From assembly GCA_964414815.1 (NCBI GenBank), contig CAYPXY010000018.1, forward strand, positions 1-64,000: a DNA stretch of 64,000 bases. Direction: 5' to 3'. The stretch's first letter is position 1; the number at the start of each line of letters is the position of its first letter. The position numbers and the translations under genes were made by a program. Source of the DNA: Mariniblastus sp964414815. Its GTDB lineage: Bacteria > Planctomycetota > Planctomycetia > Pirellulales > Pirellulaceae. This document shows, in pieces, positions 57,270 through 64,000 of the stretch. The notes under the pieces are model-generated. The model did no database searches. It saw only the letters and a list, made by a program, of their open reading frames with translations, and had not been told where the DNA came from.

Positions 57270-59723
57270 TTACCAATCGAATAAACTCACTAATTTCCGG
57301 TCATTCATGATCATCAATCTCCAGATAATTTCCTTATCGACATGCTCGGGCCGAAAATGGACGGAACCATCTCCCATTGCAAAGTTTCCACCTGGCTTGC
57401 CGCCAAAAAGGTTGAGCAAGTCTTCGACGTCGGGGTCAATACCGGGGTCCGGTTTTGTCCAGGGGACCGCATGATGATCGCCCGCTTCGAGAATCATGAT
57501 CGTACAGGATGTGCCGTCAATCACTTCGCCTAACGAAGCGGGTCTGGATGCGTTTCCTTCGTCCGTAAGAGCGCGAATAATTCCTCGAGTACCTCCCACA
57601 TTTCGGTAGACGGTAAAGCCGGGTTCGGTATTGGATGTCGGCGATTTGAATATTTCCGGCATCTGTTCGAGCAGTTTGATATTGTGCTCGCTGTCCCAAG
57701 GTTCATCGTGCCGGAATTGATCGTAGAGGACGTTCTCTTCCAAAAATGGCAGCAACTGAACGCGCCAACTCAACAGCGGAGTCTTTTTCCCATCCTTTGA
57801 AGTCGTCCATCCGGCAGGCAACCTGCCGAAAGTCGCTTCATGATTGTGAGCCGCCAAAGCCATCTGTCTCAGGTTGTTGGACGAATTTGTACGCTTTGCA
57901 GCTTGACGAACTTGCTCGACGGCAGGTAACAGCATTGCCACGGCAATAGGTGTCAGAGCCGTCGCATCGATCATCGGGATGGTTTGCCGGGTTTCCATTT
58001 CAAGACTGGCGGAAGTCTTTCGCAGCAACACAGTCGTAGGTTGTAGGTGTGCGGCAATCGCTCGGCTTGGCGGTAACTTGAATCCGGAGAAAAATTGCTC
58101 GACCAACTCGCCGACTTCACGAGGCATTTTGTTGGCAGACGATTGCGCCGCGGTCAAACCGATTTGCAGCCAGGGATACAGCATCTCAAACTGACGACGA
58201 GTATCGTTATGGCCCAGCCCGATGAGGGTCGAATCGGTGCCACCGGAAACCGGTTGCTGGAACGAATTGAACTTGGCCGAATCGATTAGCGGCTCGAATG
58301 AGAGCGGGCGAGCCAATGTGGACAGGTTCGATGGGTACAACGTGACGATCAATTTGTCATCGGTCACGCACCAACTTGGCTCGACCGGAACGGGGGCTCC
58401 CTGAAAACGAATGGACCATCCGTTAAAGTTGCCGAAACGATGTCGTGCAATCTTGGGAGCACGATGATCCCGCCCCGTTTCACGATGGAATAGATCGATT
58501 ACGCCTTCGATTCCTTTTTGCAATCGGTCACGATCGCGAACCGATGCGGTCAAGGTCATGCCGGTGAGAAACCCGTCCGCGCTGCCGTTGTGCAGCGTCC
58601 ACGTTGAACCGATGGACTCAATGAGGTCGCGACGGAAATCGATGCCTGCTGCGCGACCAAATTCACGGAACCCCTCGTCCATTCTTTCAGCTTCGTGAGG
58701 GTCAAATCGTTCCATGGTCTCTTCGACAAAATGAAGCACCTTGATGGGGTCCACGGACAGCGCCACGGCAAACCAGGAATCGCTGGGCAAGTGACTGACT
58801 TCGCTTTCTGAAATGCCTTGATCGCCGAACAGGGCAAATAGTCCGGTGGGTTGGCCATCAAAATTCAGCAGAATACGATTGGACGTACCGTCGTTGTCCA
58901 GCCCCACGCACGATTCGAGCGATTGCAGGTTGTTGAACCCGAATGCGTCCAGAAATTCGGCTGCCCTGGGTTCGGATTCCACCAGTTTGGCTCGCAGTGA
59001 TGCCAGATCGACCCAGCTTCGCGACTGCACCACGTTCAGTTGTTGGTGGGACGAGAGATCGGTGTACCACTTCGGTTTCGTACCTTGATTGATTCGGTTC
59101 AAGACTGCCTTGATGGCTTTGTTGGTGCCAACAAAAACTTTGTCCTCCAGGCTTCCGATGGTGATCGCAACCTCTGGACCTGGGATCTGAAACTCGTATA
59201 GATCGGCATGGGTTGACCCGTCGGTGATGGGTTTGACTTCTGCACCTTCGGCGGCGATAAGTTTGGCGATGGTGGCGGCCATGGAAGAAGATGACGCGGG
59301 GTCCTTGGTTTGCAGGATGATGGCTCCCTCAAAGACGCCGGGGCCTTGGGGGCCTGGAGGTTGGAACTCCTGGACGAATGCCATTCCCCGATTCGAGGTA
59401 ATTGATTCAAGGATCTGCGGCGCGATCTGGCGTGCCAATCGAGCTTTGCCGGGTGGCATTTCCTCAATGCCTCTCATGATCAACTTTTCAATCCCCGACT
59501 TCAAATAGCTGCCGAATTCTTTCACATCGGGTTCGGCTAACAGACGTTCCGTGTGATTGGAGCTATCGGCCGACGGCTGATGCGAATAATCCCACGAAGT
59601 GAAAGCGATGCAAGTTTCAGGAACGTACTGGACGATGGAGCGATTCTCTTGGGCCCACAGTTTGACTGTGTTGCACTGAACCACACACAAGCAGGAAAGC
59701 AAAATGACGACCGCGCGTGACAT
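57270..59723 (-). CDS. DUF1559 protein with a long secreted N-terminal region
   Basis: 817 residues with a signal peptide (RAVVILLSCLCVVQCNTVKLWAQ). Residues of about 25-600 form a repeated alpha/beta region, somewhat like DUF3352 proteins (FVGTNKAIKAVLNRINQ, SWFAVALSVDPIKVL). The last 200 residues are the DUF1559 domain that normally follows a pilin-like helix: VRQAAKRTNSSNNLRQMALA, ATFGRLPAGW, and near the end GGNFAMGDGSVHFRP (H-x9-DG type). Here the pilin-like helix is weak (ALTPIAVAMLLPAVEQ) and not N-terminal, so it is unlikely to be a substrate of the prepilin peptidase. The function of the family is unknown. Confidence 0.85.
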   Translation of the reverse strand: MSRAVVILLSCLCVVQCNTVKLWAQENRSIVQYVPETCIAFTSWDYSHQPSADSSNHTERLLAEPDVKEFGSYLKSGIEKLIMRGIEEMPPGKARLARQIAPQILESITSNRGMAFVQEFQPPGPQGPGVFEGAIILQTKDPASSSSMAATIAKLIAAEGAEVKPITDGSTHADLYEFQIPGPEVAITIGSLEDKVFVGTNKAIKAVLNRINQGTKPKWYTDLSSHQQLNVVQSRSWVDLASLRAKLVESEPRAAEFLDAFGFNNLQSLESCVGLDNDGTSNRILLNFDGQPTGLFALFGDQGISESEVSHLPSDSWFAVALSVDPIKVLHFVEETMERFDPHEAERMDEGFREFGRAAGIDFRRDLIESIGSTWTLHNGSADGFLTGMTLTASVRDRDRLQKGIEGVIDLFHRETGRDHRAPKIARHRFGNFNGWSIRFQGAPVPVEPSWCVTDDKLIVTLYPSNLSTLARPLSFEPLIDSAKFNSFQQPVSGGTDSTLIGLGHNDTRRQFEMLYPWLQIGLTAAQSSANKMPREVGELVEQFFSGFKLPPSRAIAAHLQPTTVLLRKTSASLEMETRQTIPMIDATALTPIAVAMLLPAVEQVRQAAKRTNSSNNLRQMALAAHNHEATFGRLPAGWTTSKDGKKTPLLSWRVQLLPFLEENVLYDQFRHDEPWDSEHNIKLLEQMPEIFKSPTSNTEPGFTVYRNVGGTRGIIRALTDEGNASRPASLGEVIDGTSCTIMILEAGDHHAVPWTKPDPGIDPDVEDLLNLFGGKPGGNFAMGDGSVHFRPEHVDKEIIWRLMIMNDRKLVSLFDW

Positions 59724-60024
59724 ACTGGAGTCTCCCGTTCAAAAGTGAGGATGGTGTTGCTGCAGGAAATGGAGCAGGACATTGTATCACGGAATGCCGC
59801 GATGGACATTGAGCGTCGTTCTCGTAGAACCGCAATACCGTTCAATTTCTAGTTTACCCGCGCCGCGAAGCAAATGGGGGGCGCCTGTGCAGTTACCCTT
59901 TCGGTTGGCCTGGGTCGCCCCAGTTGCGTCGCCAAGTGGGTTGCGCGGGGGGCTGAAGAACTTAAACGGCATTGCGTTTAAACGAGAGTCTGAGCGGTAG
60001 AGTGGCTAAACGCAAGACCTGGGG
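59724..60024. other. Intergenic stretch without recognised gene
   Basis: About 300 bp between two minus-strand genes. It must contain the promoter of the DUF1559 gene near 59724. A G-rich stretch lies at about 59870-59960. No conserved frame, strong palindrome or repeat family of this window was seen. Confidence 0.45.
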
Positions 60025-61641
60025 TCAGTCCAGTTTGAAATCATCGCTGGTGGCGTCTTCACTGTAGAGGGGTAAGAAGCGGTAATAGACCTCCAGGGTC
60101 ATGCAGGACATCGACGTTGCGTAGAGCCGTCCTCCTTTAGAGTCGGAATAGGTTCTGCCAGGGTCCCAACTGCCCAGTCCAGGACCTTGCTTGACTTGCG
60201 ACCGGATCAGGAAATCCCGCATCGCCTTGTTCCATTCGGGCCATGCGGTGCCCCCGTACTGCTTCATCAGTTGGGTTGCGTAGTAATTATAATACATATC
60301 AAGATCGGCACCGCCTGTTCCCATTCTTGGGCCTTGTTTGGTGATTGCGTTGATCCCTTCGACCAAGCCCGGTGCGTCCTTGGCCCAGCCCATGTACATC
60401 CGGCACAACAAGCCGATTGCCGTTTGGCCACTCGCTTCTTTTCTGGCTGGCTTATCCTGATACCCGTAAAACGCACCGCCACTGGTGGAAACACTGTCCA
60501 GGAAGCGTTCCGTCAGCTTCAACGTTTTCGGATTGACCTTCATACCGGTTGAATAGCCGCTTTTCATGGCCATCAACTGCCACCCTACCACCGAGGTATC
60601 GCCTGGCAATCGAGGTTGGTATCGCCATCCGCCGCCGAGCGGATCCTGAAAGTCTTCGATGAAATCAATGGTTCCCTGGGCGAACGGAGCAAGTTCGGGA
60701 TCACGCGTCATCGCGTAGGCTTCATTAAAGACGATTGCACACAAGCCGTGCGAGTACATCGTTCCCTGTTCGTCCCAGAACGAGATACCGCGACCGCGCT
60801 TCTGAGCGGTTCTCATCAGAAACCTGATGCCATTGGCGATTTGCTGTTTGTACTCGCCGGTGTGATGGGTCTGACCAGCGCCGAGCAGTGGCAACAGTGC
60901 CATCGCAGTGGCTCCTGCGCGGGCGTCGGCAAATTCGCCAGGATTGGGACTGTTGCGATGCGTGCCGGGGCCTCGTTGGTGATCGAAACTCCAACTGCCA
61001 TCCTCCAGTTGATGAGCGATGATCCATTTGAGCGCCAGTGCGACCGCCTCTTCCGAGGCCGCATTCCCTCCGTAGCGTTTGAGCATATCGCCGCGAGCGG
61101 CAGAGCTGCGACTGGAGGTTTCGCTGCCGGAATCCAGGCTTGACAGTACGCCCAGGTTTCCATCCATCGTCATTTCGCCCCCGAAAAGACCACCAAAGTC
61201 GGAATTGGCATCCATGATCGCTGTCGCGTTCATGTCGTCGCTGATCGCAGGCGCGAGGTTGTCGAACATCGGATGGGCATCGGTCATCTCACTGGAGTCC
61301 AGTGGATTCGCATCGTTCATGTCGAGGCTGAAGTCGACGTCAAGGTCGAGCGAATCGCCCCCATCACCGATTTCGGTGGACGGCTCGCCAGCGACCAGAG
61401 CAACTTTGACTTCCTTATGAGAAGGCAAAATATAGAATGCGGTAAAAATAATGATGGCAATGTGAACCAGAAAACTGACCAGCCAGCTTGGAACCGTATT
61501 GAAAATGAAAAACCGGTGGTGACTTTCGTTTGAATCGTCTTCAGGCGGTAAAGCTTTACGATCAACCTGATCAGCCGGCTTTGGGCGGGCTGCTGACCGA
61601 TCCCTGTTCAGTGGATCTTTTGCTGGATCAGGTTGGCTCAT
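60025..61641 (-). CDS. Membrane-anchored toroid-fold (squalene-cyclase-like) protein
   Basis: 538 residues from the ATG at 61641. A cytoplasmic N-terminus of about 50 residues is followed by one membrane helix (about 53-73, WLVSFLVHIAIIIFTAFYIL) and an acidic, low-complexity linker (about 85-180, DLDVDFSLDMNDANPLDSSE). The exported domain is an alpha/alpha toroid with repeats of the type ALKWIIAHQLEDGSWSFDHQ and GGWRYQPRLPGDTSVVGWQL, as in terpene cyclases and prenyltransferase beta subunits. The DxDD acid motif of squalene-hopene cyclase is not present, so an enzyme activity is doubtful. Similar proteins recur in planctomycetes. Confidence 0.82.
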   Translation of the reverse strand: MSQPDPAKDPLNRDRSAARPKPADQVDRKALPPEDDSNESHHRFFIFNTVPSWLVSFLVHIAIIIFTAFYILPSHKEVKVALVAGEPSTEIGDGGDSLDLDVDFSLDMNDANPLDSSEMTDAHPMFDNLAPAISDDMNATAIMDANSDFGGLFGGEMTMDGNLGVLSSLDSGSETSSRSSAARGDMLKRYGGNAASEEAVALALKWIIAHQLEDGSWSFDHQRGPGTHRNSPNPGEFADARAGATAMALLPLLGAGQTHHTGEYKQQIANGIRFLMRTAQKRGRGISFWDEQGTMYSHGLCAIVFNEAYAMTRDPELAPFAQGTIDFIEDFQDPLGGGWRYQPRLPGDTSVVGWQLMAMKSGYSTGMKVNPKTLKLTERFLDSVSTSGGAFYGYQDKPARKEASGQTAIGLLCRMYMGWAKDAPGLVEGINAITKQGPRMGTGGADLDMYYNYYATQLMKQYGGTAWPEWNKAMRDFLIRSQVKQGPGLGSWDPGRTYSDSKGGRLYATSMSCMTLEVYYRFLPLYSEDATSDDFKLD

Positions 61642-61797
61642 GAACGTAACTGGGCGAATCGTGTCCGACAACGGAGGGCGGATTGGCCGGGCCGCTGGTT
61701 GGTGGCGGGAAGAAAACGGGACAAGTATATCTTTTAATTGGCCGCCATTTTATATTTTATCGAATCAAACGGAAACAAAAAGCACCAGACAACTTCA

Positions 61798-62310
61798 ATG
61801 GCCGCAAAGAAAAGCACGAAAAAGAACACCGAAACCAGAAAAATCGAGCCTAGTCAGTATCAGGTGATCTCGGAAAACCGGCAAGCTCGGCATCGTTACG
61901 AAATCGTTGATGAACTGGAATGTGGGGTGATTTTGATCGGCAGCGAAGTAAAAAGTTTGCGAGAGGGAAAGATTTCACTGAACGAAGCCTATGTTCGTGT
62001 CGTAAAAGACGAATTGTGGCTTGTCGGTGCCGATATCGCCGAGTACCGTCAGGCAGCGTTTTGGGGCCACACGCCCAAACGGCATCGAAAGCTGCTGGTT
62101 CACAAACGGCAGTTTCTCAAGCTCTCACGGCAGGCCCAGGAAAAAGGGCTGACGCTTGTGCCGCTGAGGATTTTCTTCAACAATCGTGGGATCGTGAAGT
62201 TGCTCGTCGGCGTTGGGCGAGGAAAGAAACTGCACGATAAACGCGAGAGCCTGAAGAAGGCCGACGCAAAACGGGAAATAGGAAGAGAAATCAAGGCGCG
62301 ATTGAAGTAG
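61798..62310 (+). CDS. smpB: tmRNA-binding protein SmpB
   Basis: 170 residues from the ATG at 61798, after which a Lys-rich start (AAKKSTKKN) suits SmpB; an earlier start has no family match. The core motifs are NRQARHRYEIVDELECGVIL, GSEVKSLREGKISLNEAYV, the HTPKRHRKLL segment that contacts tmRNA, and a C-terminal basic tail (GKKLHDKRESLKKADAKRE) that enters the decoding site. It brings tmRNA to stalled ribosomes. I looked for tmRNA nearby and did not find it. It precedes the ABC exporter by 1 bp, so the two may share a transcript. Confidence 0.96.
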   Translation: MAAKKSTKKNTETRKIEPSQYQVISENRQARHRYEIVDELECGVILIGSEVKSLREGKISLNEAYVRVVKDELWLVGADIAEYRQAAFWGHTPKRHRKLLVHKRQFLKLSRQAQEKGLTLVPLRIFFNNRGIVKLLVGVGRGKKLHDKRESLKKADAKREIGREIKARLK

Positions 62311-62311
62311 T

Positions 62312-63022
62312 ATGCTCCACCTCGAAAAAGTCAAAAAAAGTTTTGTTCAGCCGAATCGGCAGAGGGTGCCGATTCTGGACATTGAGCAATTTGATGTTTC
62401 GCGTGGCGAGCAGGTGGTGTTGATCGGGCCCAGTGGCTGCGGGAAGACGACGTTGCTGCATATTATCGCGGGAATCACGAAACCCGATTCAGGCAAAGTG
62501 GTACTCGACGCCGTTGAATTGACGCGGTACTCCGAAGCCGTCCGCGATACGATTCGGGCGGACAAGATTGGCTATGTCTTTCAAACGTTTAATTTATTGC
62601 CTGGGTTCAGTGCGCTCGAGAATGTCGTGCTGGGGATGAGTTTTGCGAGAAAAAAAGTATCTACCCAGCGGGCCAAAGAGCTGCTGGAGCGAGTCGGCCT
62701 GGGACATCGGCTGCATAACAAGCCGTCGGCTCTCTCCGTCGGTGAGCAACAGCGAGTTGCGGTGGCCCGTTCGCTGGCCAACCAGCCGCAACTGCTGCTG
62801 GCCGATGAACCGACCGCCAATGTCGATCCTCGCAACCAACAACAGGTGGTCGATCTGATCAAGGAAAACTGTCGCCAGGAAAATATCGCTCTGTTGATGG
62901 TGACGCACGCGATGGAGGTCGCCCATCAGTTTGAACGGGTGGTTAAACTGGACGAATTGAACCGGGTGGTAGGCCGGTTGAAGGCGGGTGAGCAATTGCA
63001 AAGTGACGAGGTGGGTGCATGA
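62312..63022 (+). CDS. LolD/MacB-type ABC transporter ATP-binding protein
   Basis: 236 residues. Walker A is GPSGCGKTT, the Q-loop is GYVFQTFNLLPGFSALENV, the signature LSVGEQQRVAVARSLA is a variant of LSGGE with Val for Gly, Walker B is LLLADEPTANVD, and the H-loop is MVTHAMEVAHQ. The gene overlaps the permease gene by 4 bp (ATGA). Together they form an exporter of the MacB/LolCDE class, whose substrate may be a lipoprotein, a peptide or an envelope component. Confidence 0.92.
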   Translation: MLHLEKVKKSFVQPNRQRVPILDIEQFDVSRGEQVVLIGPSGCGKTTLLHIIAGITKPDSGKVVLDAVELTRYSEAVRDTIRADKIGYVFQTFNLLPGFSALENVVLGMSFARKKVSTQRAKELLERVGLGHRLHNKPSALSVGEQQRVAVARSLANQPQLLLADEPTANVDPRNQQQVVDLIKENCRQENIALLMVTHAMEVAHQFERVVKLDELNRVVGRLKAGEQLQSDEVGA

Positions 63023-64000
63023 ACGTCTTCAAAATCGCCTGGCGAAGCATACAGCATCGGGGTTTCGGATCGTGGTTGACCATCACCAGCATGGCGCTGG
63101 GGATCATGATGGTGGTTTCGGTGTTGTCCATTCACGGACTGGTGTCGCGGTCGTTCAAAGGCAACAACAGCTTTGGATACAACATGATCATCGGTGCTCG
63201 TGGCGGCGGGCTTCAACTGACGATGAACACGGTTTACTACCTCAGCCAGGTCGTCGAAAATGTCCCCTACGAATACTATTTGGCGTTTTGTCCCAAAGAA
63301 CAGCGCCAACGTGAACTGAAACATTCGGTCATGTGGAAAGCCTACGAGTTGCAGGCGAAATCGCGGGAGCTGGCCTCGATCGCGGGCGTGGGTGGAACCG
63401 GCCTGGCATCTGATTTCTCGCATCGGCTGGCCAATCTGGCTTTTGAACATCAGCAGCTCGGCGCGATGGATTTCGAACGCAATGGTCTTTACAGTAGCTA
63501 TACGGATATAGCCGTGCCGCTGTGCATGGGAGACTTTTACCATGACGTCGCAACGGGAGCCGCCTTTCGCTGCGTCGGGACGAATACCGATTTTCTGGAC
63601 AAGCTGGTGCTCGATGTCGAAACCGAGCAGAAGTTTGAGTTCAGTGAGGGACGACCTTTCGAACACTTCAATGAGGAAAATGGATTCAATGAATGCGTGA
63701 TTGGCGCCACGGTGGCTCAGCGCACCGGGCTGAAGATTGGTGACACGATCAAGCCAACGCATGGCGATCCCAATTCACAAAGCTCGCATGTTCATGACAA
63801 TCCGTTCAAGATTGTGGGCATTCTGAAACGAACGGAAACACCGCATGATCGCGTGTTATTGTTGAACATGGAGGGATTCTTCTTGATGGACGGTCACACG
63901 AATCCGCTCAACGTGCGGCGGGTTCTGCCGACGTCTCGTGAAAACGATCAACCCTTGGTGGCCGAGGAAGAAGATTTTTTTGCGGACGAAGAGGATGAAG
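63019..64000 (+). CDS. FtsX/MacB-like ABC permease, truncated by the window end
   Basis: 327 codons are visible, with no stop before the window ends. The N-terminus KIAWRSIQHRGFGSWLTITS followed by a membrane helix (MALGIMMVVSVLSIHGLV) is the classic start of FtsX-like exporter permeases. The large periplasmic domain (about 55 onwards) contains LVLDVETEQKFEFSEGRPFE, CVIGATVAQRTGLKIGDTI, and PFKIVGILKRTETPHDRVLL, which match the MacB periplasmic core. The remaining membrane helices must lie beyond the end. The visible end is acidic (AEEEDFFADEED). Confidence 0.88.
   Translation, partial: MNVFKIAWRSIQHRGFGSWLTITSMALGIMMVVSVLSIHGLVSRSFKGNNSFGYNMIIGARGGGLQLTMNTVYYLSQVVENVPYEYYLAFCPKEQRQRELKHSVMWKAYELQAKSRELASIAGVGGTGLASDFSHRLANLAFEHQQLGAMDFERNGLYSSYTDIAVPLCMGDFYHDVATGAAFRCVGTNTDFLDKLVLDVETEQKFEFSEGRPFEHFNEENGFNECVIGATVAQRTGLKIGDTIKPTHGDPNSQSSHVHDNPFKIVGILKRTETPHDRVLLLNMEGFFLMDGHTNPLNVRRVLPTSRENDQPLVAEEEDFFADEEDE

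Noticed and set aside
61650..63018. tmRNA (ssrA) near smpB
   Set aside because: No Ala-tRNA-like end or tag reading frame was seen in the flanks; smpB is followed at once by the ABC gene.

Overview
The window reads as a chromosomal segment of a planctomycete, probably of the Pirellula/Rhodopirellula type. This is an inference from gene content: DUF1559 proteins with the C-terminal H-x9-DG signature, a planctomycete-type c-type cytochrome fused to a membrane domain, a zinc-ribbon membrane protein, a SecA of about 1,230 residues, Kdo/LPS genes, and many extragenic palindromes and short tandem repeats. Genes lie on both strands in short operons. A 10-N assembly gap at 28458-28467 falls inside a pepF gene, and the two sides do not come from one simple copy, so gene order across that point is unproven. 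Shared repeat families on both sides suggest one organism.

Left part (1-28457). A biotin operon, bioB(end)-bioF-bioH-bioC, is followed by kdsC and a 1,080-residue LptA/LptC-like protein (Kdo and LPS transport). Then come two secreted proteins of unknown function, a DUF4105 lipoprotein, an acidic HTH protein with a C-terminal membrane helix, a three-gene ABC-2 exporter on the minus strand, a site-2-type protease, ferritin, two planctomycete secreted proteins, a LolD-like ATPase, lexA on the minus strand, a beta-barrel outer-membrane protein, an S9 prolyl oligopeptidase on the minus strand, a zinc-ribbon membrane protein and the first part of pepF.

Right part (28468-64000). The end of a pepF is followed by a metallopeptidase-like protein with leucine-rich repeats, a creatininase-family amidohydrolase and tRNA-His(GTG). 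A perfect 47-bp copy of the 3' part of that tRNA lies 1.1 kb downstream and brackets a BrnT-like toxin and an XRE antitoxin, so the segment looks like a minimal tRNA-integrated island. Next come YceI, glutamate dehydrogenase, a DinG-like helicase, the cytochrome fusion, a methyltransferase, a REP-associated transposase (RAYT) with four GTAG hairpins, an ECF sigma factor followed by an anti-sigma/DUF1559-like hybrid, a DUF3592 protein, a CoA-binding protein, a voltage-gated cation channel, a U32 protein, an MBL hydrolase, secA-waaA-batD/E, a DUF1559 protein, a toroid-fold membrane protein, smpB and a MacB/LolCDE-type ABC exporter whose permease runs off the end.

Repeats are the outstanding feature. 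There are three copies of a roughly 300-bp element with terminal inverted repeats, two GTAG-type REP families, a third palindrome family whose arm has expanded in tandem, and perfect heptamer arrays (CATCCCT, AGGTCAG, GAACCCC). The CATCCCT and AGGTCAG types sit next to start codons or terminators and also occur in frame inside coding sequences.
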